64,000 bases of DNA, taken from assembly GCA_002221725.1 (NCBI GenBank), contig NJFT01000202.1:1-64000 (forward strand), given 5' to 3'. Position numbers and translations under genes: made by a program. Each line of letters starts with the position of its first letter. Within the stretch, counting starts at the first letter, position 1. The DNA is from Scedosporium boydii (taxonomy: Eukaryota; Ascomycota; Sordariomycetes; Microascales; Microascaceae). Under the pieces are notes generated by a model. That model was not told the origin of the DNA, did no database searches, and worked only from the letters and a program-made list of their open reading frames with translations. Of the stretch, positions 1 to 12,587 are shown in pieces.

Positions 1-499
1 TGCATCTCTTACCCCGCTCGAGACTTATAAAAGAAGGGACTCAGCTATTAATACACGACATTGTTGGGTAGTACAAAGGTACAGGGCTGATGAAACCGAA
101 AGAAACCTTACCCCACCTATACATGCCGCTGTAGAAAGGTAGGTACCTCTACCTTTCATCCCCAACGACCCCGATCTTCCCACATCTAACCTACTAAGCC
201 CACTCGCCTCAATGCTTGCAATTAGAGGTACTAGTTTTCCTATCGAGGCACGTATGAAAGGTGAGGTTCCTTTCCTCTTTGGTTTAGTACTTCGTATGCT
301 GCGTACACAGGTACCGTCCAACGCTTTCGTGCTTGAGCCAGTCCCCTTTATATTTCTGGACGAGTCCTGACTCGGTGCAAGCGTTTGGTTCAACATCCGA
401 TCTTCCGTCACCCCGAATCCTCAGCTGTCACGATCCCCACAGCTTGGTTCACTTTAAACAATCCGTAGTATTTATGCTCCTGACCCTCACCCCGGTGCC
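1..499. other. Intergenic, upstream of the Hsp70-like gene
   Basis: No convincing gene is visible. Short open frames on both strands have low-complexity translations without motifs. This is presumably the 5' flank of the gene starting at 500. Confidence 0.5.
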
Positions 500-2834
500 A
501 TGTCTCTGTTTACATCAAACGCCGCAGGCAATTTGACACTGAAGGACATATCCTCCCGACTTAAAAAATCAACCGGGTCCAACCTTGATGATCTCCTGGT
601 CATAGGCATTGATTTTGGCACAACGTAGGTGTACCTCACAAGCTCACGAAGGAGTATCGGCTCATCTGGTGGGTTGTTTTTAGATACTCGGGAGTTTCCT
701 GGGCTACTGTGGTAGATTTTGAAAATGACCAGATCAAACTCATAACTAAGTGGCCCGGGAATGGTCGGGAGGAAGGTAAGGCCCCGACTGAGCTTTCTTA
801 TGAGAATGGAAAGGTGACGTGGGGTTACAACATCCCCGCCGGGGCCGAATCGGTGCAATGGTTCAAGTTATTGCTTCTACGGGATGAGGACCTCGAGCCA
901 GAGGCGCGAGAATCCGAACCTCTCCTGCGAGCGCGCAAGTACCTGCGGCGAAATAAGAAGTCCGCCATAGACCTCATCGCCGATTATCTACGTGGTTTAT
1001 GGAAACATACCCTAGAGACTATCAGCAGGAATCGTGGCCAAACCGTCATCAACGCGCTCAGATTCCACATCGTCATCACGGTACCGGCCATCTGGAAATC
1101 ATACGCTCGCCGGGATATGAAAGCGGCGGCGGAGAAAGCGGGCATTCTGGATATCCGGCGTGCCGGCCCCACCACTCTCGATTTCGTCCCAGAGCCGGAG
1201 GCCGCCGCCCTAGCTACTCTCGCAGAACCTGGGCGGTCCGTTGGTACGGGAGACGTCTACGTCATCTGCGACGCCGGGGGTGGGACCGTTGTAAGTGACC
1301 AAGAAATGCATCGAACAGTCCGATGCCGTGTTGACACTCGGTTACTTTAGGATCTGATTAGTTATGAGGTCCGCAGCCCGTTCCCAGTAGAGCTGGCCGA
1401 AACTGTTACTGGGCAAGGTAGGTCCTACCAAGTTTCAGCAATCTAGCCACTTTCTAGATATATTGAGGCTAACATAGACGGGATTGAAATAGGTGGCCTC
1501 TGTGGCGGCATCTTCATTGATGAAGCCTTCGAGGAGATATGCAAGGACCGGCTTGGCCGGCAGTGGAGCAAGATCAGTCCACTGGGCATTAAAGAAATTA
1601 TGAAGGACTCGTGGGAATATGGGATTAAGCCACAAGTTGGGTTCGATGACAACGGCACCACATACGTGGTTCCCATACCGCACGAAGCCCAGCAGGGAGG
1701 CAGCCTGGATGATGATAGCAAGAGGCCTATCATCAAGTTTGGGCGAATGCACTTTGCCCAGTACGTGGGAAAAACAAATATGGATGCAATGCACGTTTCT
1801 CTACCGATTCAACTAACTTGTATTCATCTACCAGCTCTGACATCCGTCCAGCTTTTATGGAAACAGTCGACCGCATCCGCAGTCTGGTTGACAGCCAAAT
1901 CCGAGAGGTTAAGAGGAAAGGTCTCTCTATGAAGGTGGGTAGTACCCATTCTAGTAATATATCTAAGTGCTGAAAACTCATGCCAAATCCAGAATATTAT
2001 TCTTGTTGGAGGTCTGGGCTGCAGTCCTTATCTTTTCGAATTTCTCCAAACCACATACGCAGGTCAGAACATCGAGGTTCTACAATCTGAGGGTATTCGA
2101 CCGTAAGTTTCGAATACTTGGTTATAATATACGCAGGTCATTCGCTTACAGTAAGGCTTGTAGCCGAACTGCGATTTGTCGCGGAGCCGTTTTCAAGGGC
2201 TTCTTGGACTTACCACAAACACCCGGAGGCGCAACAGATACGATGCATCTGGTCCACGTCAAGAGCCCCCTCTCAGTTATATCTACCGTGGCTAGGCAAA
2301 GCATAGGCATGATCTATCGGGCGGAATTTATTGAGGGCGTCCATTCCGAGCTCGATAAAATACTGGACGAAAACGAGGGTATCTTCAGAGCAGATAACCA
2401 AACACGATGGTACCTCCGAAAGGTGTGTGCTCACTGGACTCACCCAGGACACCTTTAAGCAATTTAATACTGATGTGAACTATTTGTAGGGTGAAAATGT
2501 CTCCAAGAAGACACCCGTGAAAGCTACCTGGCATTACCGTTATAAGAACGAATCCGAGTATACTCGGTCAGTCGCAATCCGGATTTGCCAATGTGATGAT
2601 GAGAAGCCCCCTTCGCGGGTCACCTCGAGTGTGAAAACCTCGTATACGATTTTCGTCAAACACGAGATTTGTTTCGATTCACTTCCGTTCTACTATGCTC
2701 CCAAAAGCGGAAATATGCTGCGAGAATTAAAAGCCGAAATCGAAATGGTACCATCCGGGGCGTCAGTGGAATTCAAGGTGTACTACGAGGGCATGATGCT
2801 GGGATCACAGAAGGTAGAGATTCACTCTGGATAG
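500..2834 (+). CDS. Hsp70-like (actin-like ATPase fold) protein, 8 exons
   Basis: This is a member of the large fungal family of divergent Hsp70/HSPA12-like ATPases, whose function is mostly unknown. Exons are 500-624, 684-1290, 1351-1417, 1478-1760, 1835-1934, 1993-2102, 2152-2422 and 2490-2834, giving about 635 residues in one continuous frame. Phosphate-1 motif IGIDFGTTYSGVSWA is split by intron 1. Phosphate-2 motif VICDAGGGTVDLISYEV spans intron 2. The adenosine motif is ILVGGLGCSPYLFEFL. The family segment TAICRGAVFKG follows. The C-terminus is a beta-rich substrate-like domain, but it lacks the EEVD tail of classical Hsp70, so it is not a housekeeping chaperone. The acceptor at 2151 was preferred over 2136; both keep the frame. 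A decayed copy of the 3' end lies at 21.1 kb. It neighbours a kinase-like gene and NLR genes. Confidence 0.87.
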
Positions 2835-3110
2835 CAAGCGGCTGGCTCGGTCTTCCTTTGTGTCCCTGCCGTCAATGTTCACTTACTAGACTGGAAAGGA
2901 ATTTATTCGCAGTGAACGAGTACCAAGACCAATGTCTTGTTCACTAGAATAATTTTGGTGTCCTGTAGGACTGCTTCACAATTACATACACTTCCGCTTT
3001 AACCCAGGTCATCATCGCACTTCACGATATGGGAGTTTTGCAACGCAAGAAACAGTGAGGTCTTAAAACCTAATAGACCCATCAACTTGGAAACGGCAAC
3101 CTCTCCGTGG

Positions 3111-4639
3111 TTATGGGTTCAGCAGTCTATGGACACAGGCAACTGCCAAATCTTCGTCCCACTGGAAAAATTTCCTATGCAAACGCTCATTGGCCTTACT
3201 TGCGACTAGGGCACTCATTATTATCTTCTGTGGTTCTGAAAGGAGATGGAGTCTACGGTGGTGGTCTTGGTGCTCATTTGGTCCCAAGAACCGCTCATCC
3301 AAGAACTTCCACCAGACGAAGTCGAACACCCAACTGCCCCTGACTGCGTAATTGATCATCCAGTTCCGCTCTTCCCAGCTCCTCCTCATGCTCTGGGAAA
3401 GTGACGGAGTAGAGACCTCCCTATTATTGCTAGGCCACGATTCACCTCTGGTTCCTGCCATCTTCCTCTCTTCAGCCTCCAATACACGAAGAAACATGTG
3501 AAGTCGGGGTTCGTAGGCCTTCATCCACTCAGCGTACCCGCCAGGCCAGGATTCCGGGTCGAGAAGTAGCAGCCACCAGGGCGGGTCGAATGTAAACTCT
3601 GCTGGGGCTGCATATGCAAACTCCCAGTCTATGACGCCGACAACACGGAGATCCTCGTCTATCAGGACGTTGGCCGGCCTCAGATCCCGAGAGAACAGCC
3701 TAAAATCGCCGCTAGAGGGTCTTTGGTCCGACCAAAGCTTATTCTCATCAATCAGCGTCCGGAACAGCTTGCGGGCGACGTATTTGTCGCGAACATCATC
3801 GTCATCTTCCGCCACGTCGTTATACTGGAGCGCGAGCTGAGCCATGTGCATATCCGCAATGGCGCCGTACCATTCTCCTGCCGTATTATAGACCTGGGAC
3901 GGTAGCACACGCGTTGGCATGGTCGTGTGGACAATCAATTCATTCATATTCATTGTTAACGGCCTCCTCTCAACAGTTACCGAATCACCCGAGTGTGCCT
4001 GGGCAAGTGAGCCAATGCGAGGGAATCTGAGCGAGGAGAGTTGGAGTAGGATGTTGGCCATTTGACTGTACAGAAACTCTAGTTTCTCTTCTCCGATGTC
4101 CGGATCTAAGACGGGGCGATCGTCAATTGAACGTTTTGGATCCAGTAGCACTCTAGACATGTTCTGATGGTGCTCAATATAGTCCATAATGATGAACGGT
4201 CCGAGACCGGTCGGGTTTTCTGCAGCGGTGCCGTAATGGTAGATCCGGGGAACAGGTATAGAAGTGTTCGCGGCAACGTATCGCATCGTTGCCACTTCGT
4301 TCAGAACCTTTTCGTCCGGAAACGCAACGAGGCCTTGCAATAGTCAGTTTGCTAATTTGCGCCGTCTGTAAGGCCGAGGAATAATACCCTTAATTGGAAC
4401 TCTCATTATCAATGAGGTGTTGTCTTCAAATTCCAACCTGTACACGACATTGTAGCCGCCCCTGACTGCTTTGTGCATCGATTCCGCTTTGACATCCTTG
4501 TATCTAAGTATGAAATTGCCGACCTTGCGGTATGTCTCGCTAGTACAAATGGAAGTGTACCATGCGTCGCTTCCTCTTCGAGCTTCTGCCATATGAGGTC
4601 GTCCTTTTGTGCGCAGAGATACCCGGGTTTGCTGGGCAT
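3111..4639 (-). pseudogene. APH/choline-kinase-like phosphotransferase, frameshifted near the N-terminus
   Basis: This belongs to the fungal aminoglycoside-phosphotransferase-like family; the substrate is unknown. The best reading starts at 4639 (MPSKPGYLCAQ...WQKLEEEA) and continues as SDAWYTSICTSE in another frame, so one base appears missing around 4568-4575. An intron at 4334-4387 (AAG acceptor) joins RVPIKG to LVAFPDEKVLNEV in frame. Conserved features are RVPIKG near the ATP-binding lysine, PRIYHYGTAAENPTGLGPFIIMDYI, the Brenner-type catalytic stretch SRDLRPANVLID, and the DFG-like VGVIDWEFAYAAP. The rest of the kinase, about 410 codons, is open. Translation from ATG in the second frame (4590 region) would give a slightly shorter protein, so the gene might still be expressed. 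The frameshift could also be an assembly error. Confidence 0.75.
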
Positions 4640-5301
4640 ATTGGCGACCTCTTGGATCTAAACCAGGTCGTGCGGTGGGAGGAATGGGGGGACTGTCGAA
4701 CCCTGGAAGCGGAATTAATTTTAACCGCCTTAATTCCTCAGGCCACCGCCCCCATCCCTGTCGGACCTGTATCAGTCCCACGGTTTATGAGGTGGTTGCT
4801 TCGATCATCGATGGGAAGAGGACTTCGAGGTCGAGGTATTAGTCCGTGCCTCTCTAGCGAACATACCTAGAGACCATCGGCGGGAGGGAGTTATGACCGG
4901 TCCGTCATCAGCGGGATTAGACCCGACGCCGCCAAAACGGTGCCATAGAAATCGTACACTGACTCGGGTACGGAAGCGGCCGCTGGATTCCGGCGACACA
5001 GACCCACTACGCAAGATTTCGATAGGAGCTAAAAGCGACCTATCATCAAGGGATGGGCGAGTACGCTTTGCTCCGGAAGTGGAAATCTTGGATGAACAAT
5101 TGAAGTGTATGTTTCTTGACTCACAACTAAGTCGTCTTCATTTCCTGGCTCAGACATCTACTGTATCAAATGTATTGTTGGCGGAGACGAGCTCCAATGC
5201 GACGGATGACAGTCGAGCACTTTCGCAGTCTAGTTGACGGCCACCTTTACACCTTTAGTGTTACTAATGTCACGGTTTCTCAACGTCCAATAGGAACCCT
5301 T
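4640..5301. other. Intergenic between kinase-like gene and tRNA-Phe
   Basis: A 114-codon open frame at 4893-5237 (+) is polar, lacks motifs and is not clearly a gene. I see no splice pattern or protein family here. Confidence 0.4.
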
Positions 5302-5396
5302 GCGGGGATAGCTCAGTTGGGAGAGCGTTAGACTGAAGAAAAACTTCGGTTTACAAAGACATCTAAAGGTCGCCGGTTCAATCCCGGCTCACCGCA
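5302..5396 (+). tRNA. tRNA-Phe(GAA) with 22-base intron
   Basis: The cloverleaf can be drawn directly. D arm is gctc/gagc. The anticodon stem is ttaga/tctaa with anticodon gaa at 5335-5337. The T arm is gccgg-ttcaatc-ccggc. The intron at about 5339-5360 begins one base after the anticodon, the standard eukaryotic position. The acceptor stem gcgggga/tcaccgc has one G-A mismatch at pair 5-68. A T-rich run at 5400-5410 is a plausible Pol III terminator. Confidence 0.93.
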
Positions 5397-5873
5397 GCAT
5401 TTTCTTTTTTGCTCGACCTTTTTTCCCCTTCGCCCTGCGCTTGAGTTTTATTGGACGTGAGGGATTCTGGATATGGGAGCTTGCAACCGTAGGCAACGGT
5501 TGCGGGAGAGGCATGTCAGTTGATTGTCCATCTTAATAACTGTATCTCCCTTCTACTGGGCCCTCTTCTTGATGCTTTAGGACACAGCCGGGCTGAAATA
5601 GACGCCCAATATCGATTTTTTTTTTCTTTCTTTTCTTTTTTTATCCGCCTGGCTGGCCCACGGCCTCTGGATCGGGTTTCCCCGCTCTCAAGCTATTTGA
5701 CAAGGAGCTTGCTTGGTTCATCTTTCTCGTCCTTCGCATCTCGTATGAATGCCTTCCTTCACTCTTCTGCGCCTTTTTCAATCCCAATTCTCTGATTCTT
5801 CTAATCTCACTTTCACTCCTTTGATTTGATACCCATCTACGCCTTTTCTATTCAACCCCACAACTTGGCCGCC
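5397..5873. other. 5' flank of NLR gene, pyrimidine-rich
   Basis: No gene is visible. After the tRNA terminator there is a T/C-rich stretch (about 5615-5645) and further CT-rich sequence up to the start codon at 5874, which is common in fungal promoters and leaders. Confidence 0.5.
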
Positions 5874-7666
5874 ATGCCTGACCCCGGCCTTTACACGATC
5901 GGCTGGGTCTGCGCCATGGCTATCGCGCGAACAGCGGCGAAATTCATCCTCGACGAAGTACATGATGATCTCAACGCCACGCTTCCGAACGTCACCAACT
6001 CGTATCTCCTGGGAAAGGTGGGAGCCCACAATGTTGTTGTATGCGTTCTGCCGTCCGGGGAGTATGGCATTTCGAGTGCATCGAGTTGCGCGACAAACAT
6101 GCTTCGTACGTTTCCAAATATACGATTCGGATTGATGGTGGGGATTGGTGGCGGAGCCCCTATGCCTGAGGACCGTAACCGTGATATTCGTCTTGGAGAC
6201 ATCGTCGTCAGCAGCCCATTCGGCGGTTGCTCGGGTGTGATGCAGTACGATTTCGGGAGGGCTATTCAAGGCCGGCATTTCCAGACGACCCTGGCGCTCA
6301 ACAATCCTCCCCAATTCGTCAGATCGGCCGTCGAAGCTCTTAAATCTGAATATATGGCCGGCCAGTACACTCTGCATGACGAAATTGACAGAATTCTGGC
6401 AAATAACCCAGAAGCCACAGAGGACTTTGAACGTCCAGACAGCTCTAACGACCGACTTTTCGAGAGCCACGTCCTCCATCCTGCTGAAGAATGGGTGGGC
6501 TGTATAGACCACTGCGCCAAGACCGAATCGAATATAAAGACACGAAAGAAGAGGCCCAAGTTTTGGGAAGGCAAACCTAGAGTCTTCTACGGCATCATCG
6601 CTTCTGCAAATCGGGTCATGAAGGATGCGAACGTACGAGACAAATTCGCCAGGGAGAAGAATGTTTTGTGCTTCGAGATGGAGGCGGCAGGACTGATGAA
6701 CATATTTCCATTCCTCATAATTCGGGGCATATCCAATTACTCCGACACTCATAAAAACGATGATTGGAAAGGGTATGCGTCTTTGGCTGCGGCTGTTTAC
6801 GCCAAGGACCTTCTCTCTCACATACCACCTCAAAAAGTCGAGGCTCAAGAAAATCTGAGCCAAGTTCTTAACGGTCAGTAAAGTTCTCCCCGCGTGGCAG
6901 CAGGCTTTGATATTAATCCCTTATTCCTGTATTATTAGACATCAAGGGACGCCTCGAAGAGGAGGACAAACGGGAGATCCTAAACTGGCTGACGCCAATT
7001 GACTACACATCCCAACATAATGACAATTTAAATCGAAGAGAGGGTACGATCGGGGAGTGGTTTCTAAATTCACAGGAATATCGAACCTGGAAAGACGGAA
7101 ATAACCGGACTCTCTTCTGTCCTGGAATCCCTGGAGCGGGGAAGACGATTCTCTGCGCGATGGTCATAAATGACCTTTTGGCTAGCCGTCATGAGGATAC
7201 GGGCGTGGCATACATCTATTTCGACCACGAGGAAGATGACATGCAAGGACGTGACGATCTTCTTGCAAGTCTTTTGAAGCAATTGGCTGCCCGAGATATT
7301 AAGTTGGTCAAAGAGCTTTATGACCACCACCAAGAAATGCAAACGAGGCCCAAAGCGCCAGAACTGTTGCGCACCCTCGAGCTCGTCATCCAGAGATACA
7401 AACAAACCTTCGTCGTCCTTGATGCGCTGGATGAGTGCCAGACAACCGGGGGGACCCTCTATCTGTTTCTGAGAGACCTCTTCGAGATTCAAAAGAGGTG
7501 CGGGATAAAGTTATTGGCGACGTCGAGGTTTGTGGTGGATATTGAAGAGCATTTCGAGGGGCGCTCCAAGCTTGAGATTTGCGCACGCCCTGCTGATATT
7601 GAGGTTAATATATCTCGTCAGAATGTTATTTCCTATCGCGAAAGTCGACCCCGACTGGATGGATAA
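5874..7666 (+). CDS. PNP-NACHT NLR-like protein, truncated after the NACHT domain
   Basis: Two exons (5874-6873, 6939-7666) encode about 575 residues. The N-terminal PNP/UDP phosphorylase-type domain has YTIGWVCAMAIA, GLMVGIGGGAP, DIRLGDIVVSSP and CFEMEAAGLMN, as in fungal NLR PNP domains, which are thought to act as nucleoside-related effector or sensor modules. The NACHT ATPase has Walker A CPGIPGAGKTILCAMV, Walker B TFVVLDALDECQ and the sensor-like KLLATSR. The protein stops about 50 residues after that arginine, where relatives continue with a winged-helix region and ankyrin, TPR or WD repeats. Just past 7640 another frame reads IAKVDPDWMDKFDKTLLAYCD and a third reads MPEIVRLLDATN, so an ancestral C-terminus appears frameshifted. 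It could act as a truncated NLR or be decaying. Confidence 0.85.
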
Positions 7667-8748
7667 ATTTGACAAAACACTGCTCGCGTATTGCGACTGC
7701 GGGTGGCCATGCCGGAGATTGTCAGGTTGCTGGACGCAACGAATGTTATGTTTCCCTTGACGGAGTAGTGCAGGACACTAGTCCGCGATGACACCGCATT
7801 GGAGAAGATGTTGCATGTATTCGGCGCAATTTTTCTCGTGGCGTTCCCTCAGGGTTAGTTGTGGATTCGTGTCATGTTTGACTCCTTACGGCTTAGCTAA
7901 AGGACACCAAGACGGTATTTCAAGTATTGTGGCCAGGCTTGGCTTTAAGTAGTCTTCTATAGCCACTACATATAGCTGCCTTTATCCTTCGACGTGTCAG
8001 ATTCGAATAGAATATCCCTTCTCCCTTCCGTTTCTTAGCCGACCTCACTCGCTAGTCACTACCAACCTCGGGAGAACACCAAAATAATCCAAGATAGACG
8101 ACTGTAAGTTCCTCTTGGCTGTGGCGATTTTGTCAACAGCAGTGGTATTCCCTGTTTAGGGGCTGATCACGCAGAGACTGCGGCCGAAGAAGATTTCCAA
8201 TCATAGAAGGGGGTTAGTAGCAAGCAATAATTGAATTGCTGCGAATATGCGATAAGCACTGATGGTAGGAGGTTTCTGTCACAAGGCTGGGATGCTGGTA
8301 AATATTGTTCAAGATAGTTTATGTTTAGCAGGCCATAGAGAGGTATCGAGACCATTTTATTGTCTATATTTGAGTTGACTTGATGTTAACCCGGTATCTG
8401 GTAGGCTTCTCCTGAGATCTCCAGACATGGCCAAGTGTAAGCCCTACTTCTCCGTTGGGCTTCATTTTGCCAATCCTTGAATAATCCTGGCATTGTCATT
8501 GGGCGACTCTCATTCGAGCTGGGTGACATGGTCTTCCAAGTTGTGCATGCACGAAGCCTTTGCAGCTGAGCAGGCTCGGAGCTGCGCCCCGATTCCTCCT
8601 TTTCCCCCCTCAGCCAGCTTTCCAACAGCCCCAGGGCTCATTCTTCTCGCCTTATTTACGCCGCGCCTACGCCCTCTCACCCGAAGGCTACCAGAAGCAA
8701 GAGCAATATTACGGCAGCGTCAGCACCAGACAGAATATCGCTTCAAAA
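7667..8748. other. NLR relic tail and intergenic DNA
   Basis: About 100 bases after 7667 preserve fragments of the former NLR C-terminus in other frames, up to about 7768. The remainder up to 8748 has no supportable gene; I see AT-rich patches and short meaningless frames. Confidence 0.5.
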
Positions 8749-11700
8749 ATGGATCCGATAACGTCGCTCGGCGTCGCAAGTAGCGCAATTCAAATCATCG
8801 ACTTTGGAGTTCGTTTCCTTTCGCAGGTGAGGGAGCTGTCGGACTCGGCCAAGTTGGATCTCGACGAGTTCGCGCCCCTGCGGCAAGAGGCGACCCAGCT
8901 CCGGTCCTTGAATGGGATCCTTATCGACGCTATCAGGCGGCGTAAAGAACTTCACGGGTCCAACGCCATTGAAAAGGAAATACTCAGCATCTGCGCGCAG
9001 TCAAATGACGTTGCGCGTGACTTGATCGAGAAGCTGGACCATGTGTCGAAGAGTAAAAAACCTGGCAAGGCGGATGCCCTAGGAAGGGTGTTAAGAGCGA
9101 TGATGGGACGCAACGACATAAAGAAACATCATGCGCGGCTCCTGAAGTTCAGAGATAGTCTCGTAACCACTATCCTAATCAATACCCAGTGAGTCTTCGC
9201 CACGGTGGATATGTTGCTACATCGAGTCCCCTCCATTTTTCAGCTGCACTGCTGTGTGTCGTCTTTGAGAGGCATGGGCTAATAAATCCCGCTCAGACAG
9301 GAATTGGTTAATCTTTCTGACCAGTCCACGTATTCTTCTAAGCTGGCCTGGGATGAAGCGCTTACTCTTCAGAAATGGGTTACCCAGCAGCGCTCCGACA
9401 TGGAGAATCTGCACGCACGACTCCTGGCCGCCGTGCAATCAAGCCAACATCTCGTGCTCCGTAGTCTCAGCCAGCAGAAGTGGGATGGGCTGAGAAGCTG
9501 GGATGACTCGCCCGTTGTGCAAACTTTGAAAACGTCACTTCTGGAGAACCTCGAATTTGATGAGATCGCCGAGCGCCAAAGGAGGATCCCCTGCGCTTTC
9601 GATGACACGTTTGAATGGATCTTCTCCGACCACGGCCGCGTGCCCACGGACGGCGAGCGGACCTGGAGCAGCCTTAGCAAATGGCTTGTTGAGGGCGACG
9701 GTTCAAGTATTTACTGGGTCACCGGGAAAGCTGGATCGGGCAAGTCCACCCTCATGAAGAAGCTTTGCCAGGACGCTCGTACTGAGCGTCTGTTAGCGGA
9801 ATGGGGCGGGAGCGTGCCGGTTGTCACAGCCAACTTCTTCTTCTGGTGTTCCGGTACGGAGTTGCAGGTGTCTCAAGAGGGCTTGCTACGAACTCTTCTC
9901 TACCAGGCCCTGTCAAAGAGATTAACCATGGGTCCGAAAGAGTCTTTACATAGCAAGTGGAGTGCATTCACGCTGTCCCTCAAACAGGAGCCCTTTGATT
10001 CGAGGCATGGTAACAGAGAGCGCTCGCGTCTCGTTTTGTCTTGGGGGCAACTGGTCCAGGCATTTCGGTTCCTCGTCGAAGAGCACACCGAATACCCCGT
10101 CAAATATGCCTTCTTCATAGACGGCCTGGACGAATTTTCCGGCGAACCATCGAAGCTCGTCGCCCTCCTCCGGCGCCTCGCGTCATATCAAAACATCAAG
10201 ATCTGCGTTTCAAGCCGGCCGTGGATGGAGTTCGAAGACGCTTTCAAGAAGCAACCGAATCTAATGATGCAGCACCAGACAGCGCGCGACATTGCCCATT
10301 ATGCCAGGGAATCACTATCAACAAATCCGGCGTTTTGCGAAATCGCTACTTACGATCCGAAATACGCTGAGAATCTGATCCAAAGCATTGTCACAAAAGC
10401 TTCCGGAGTCTTTCTTTGGGTCGTTCTTGTTGTCTCCTCCCTTCTGGAAGGATTGGCGCAGGGAGACCGTCCATCGGAGCTGCAGATGAGGCTTGACAAA
10501 CTCCCGGATGAGTTGGATGAGTTGTTTACCAAGATGCTTCACGGAATGGAGGGCCAGCACTTTCGAGACGCCGCTCACATTTTCCGCATCGTGCATGCCG
10601 CAGCGGAGAAGCCGTCTCTGCTTGTTCTCTCCATCGCCGACGACGACAATGTTGATTGGGCGCTGGAACGAGATGTCGTGCCTCTGGAGACGGGGGAGTT
10701 GTGGTACAATGCTGTCAGGATGAGACGTCGACTGGTAAGCCGGTGCCGTGGCCTGCTCGAAGTAGATGTCCTTCTCCCCGACACTCTACCGCCCGACTAC
10801 GTCTGGACAAACCCTGATCCTTCGCGTAAGGGGCGGATGTCGGTAGTCCCCATGGAAATATTGGATTCAGCCCCCCAACGCCACATATCCGCTAGTGATA
10901 TCGCTGTGGATGACGGATACCTCCTTGCGGCGTCGAAAGTGGATTATCTGCACCGAACTGTCAAGGATTTCCTCATGTCGTCTTCGGTCTGGGACCGTAT
11001 CGAAGCTGCCTGCGATAGTGGGTTCGACCCTCACGAGGGCCTCTTTAGAGCATACTTGGTCCACCTGAAGACATTGCCAGAGGACAAGCTGTATCCAATA
11101 CTATTCGGAAAGCTTATCAGCCTCTGCATAAGTGAATCGCGCCATTTTGCTCAAACCGACACAAGCCTCTACGTCCGCTACCTCGACGAGCTGGATCAAG
11201 TTGCCATCAGCCTCACGTCTAAGAAGGGTGCTATGGGAGTCACGTACATTAACCGATTCTGGAAAGAGGGCGACCACCATTGGGCCAGCACCTTCTCCCG
11301 TTCCAAACCCACAGACACCTTCCTCACGGTAGCTGCATGCTGCGGCCTAGTCGAATACCTCTCAGCCAAGTTTACGGACAACCCTCCTTCTCGCGAGCTC
11401 GCTTCCGCATTACGGGCGGATGTTATGAGTCGGAGCGACATGCTTAGTATCCTAGAGGGCAGGCGCAAACGTGACCGCAACCCTTGCCAACAAGTTTTAG
11501 AGCTACTGTCTCGATACGATACGATTAAGGGAAAAGGGCCTCTAGGCTCCAACCCATTTCATAATTCTCGAGAGTCTCACGGGCCGCAGCCGCCTGAGTT
11601 CGATCCTACCGACAGAACGCGTCGTGCAAGCATCAAGGGTGTATATAAGGGTCGTAGGGGGAACAGTCGATTGATACGATCGGGGGAGCCCACCTCGGGG

Positions 11701-12018
11701 GAATCTACCTCGGAGGAATCCATGGCTGTGAGAACGAAATTTCTCAAGAGGCCGCTGCAGAAACCTATCAACTCTAGGTCTCGGGCAAGTCTCAATAGCG
11801 ATGTCCGTGCGCGGTCTGATGCCTTTTTCGCACACCGCATCTACTATCCCTCGCCTCGCCTTAGCCGAGAGGTTCTATTATCCAGAGGATCCGAAAACAG
11901 ACCTCATGAAGAACATCGCCCCTTTGGTTTGAGAGGAAAGATCAAGAAATGGGTTGTTGGAATATGGATACGGGTGAAGCAGGCAGGCCGCAGCAAGGCC
12001 TCCAGACCGGAACCCTAG
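8749..12018 (+). CDS. NLR-like NACHT ATPase with HeLo-like N-terminal domain
   Basis: Two exons (8749-9188, 9297-12018) give about 1053 residues. Residues 1-150 (MDPITSLGVASSAIQIIDFG...FLSQVREL) match the start of HeLo/SesA-like fungal NLR N-terminal domains, helical modules that often trigger membrane damage or cell death in incompatibility reactions. The NACHT domain has Walker A VTGKAGSGKSTLMKKL near residue 288, Walker B YAFFIDGLDEFSG near 415 and the arginine motif KICVSSRPW near 450. A winged-helix-like region follows (DELDELFTKML...FRIVHAA, then VDYLHRTVKDFLMSS), typical of the DUF7791-type region in these proteins. The last 200 residues are polar and basic without recognisable repeats. 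The acceptor at 9296 keeps the frame. It lies in tandem with the PNP-NACHT gene. Confidence 0.9.
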
Positions 12019-12587
12019 AGTTGACAATTCTGCGCCACTGCCACCAGTGCTCACAGCACCGTGATAAGTGGGGGCTGAAGATCAAGAAGAGATGTTGGCA
12101 GAGATCCAAGTGAGGCCACCATGGTCTGACTCGTGCATAAACCATGCAACAATTGATTACGCTCTATTCCTAGTCCACATAAAACCGAGGATAGGGCTGA
12201 CAATCCTCCCGACCTCCCGAGCTGCCCCTGTCGCGAAGGCGGCAAGCGGGATTGGATACGAAGCATAAGCGCTTGTAGAGCGTCAATTGGCTGGTATGTC
12301 CTTTGCGCGATTCGAAGCGCCCTAGCGCCTAGCTTGGACCACGTCGCCTTCTATTTAAAGCGCTTTACTTCAAACACGAGGCTCAGCATCGCCTCACAGC
12401 TAGCGGAAAATAAGAGATCGGGGCTTGGCAGCGGCGAAAGGACCCGCAGAAAGCTTTCGTGAGCAGCAAAAAAAGGAGCTAAGCGCGTTCGATATAAACC
12501 CAGGCGCCGTCTCGGTCTACCAGTTTGAATGGATTTTTTCTTCTTTTTTCTCATGCTCCCAAAGTCATCTCGAGCTTCACAACGGCC
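12019..12587. other. Intergenic between NLR and BTB genes
   Basis: No gene is seen. Short frames on both strands have no recognisable content. The last 100 bases are presumably the leader of the BTB gene. Confidence 0.5.

Noticed and set aside
4893..5237. 114-codon plus-strand frame upstream of tRNA-Phe
   Set aside because: Polar translation without motifs, splice sites or promoter features; not distinguishable from chance.
5778..6863. 361-codon minus-strand open frame
   Set aside because: Antisense to the PNP domain of the NLR gene; no recognisable protein content.
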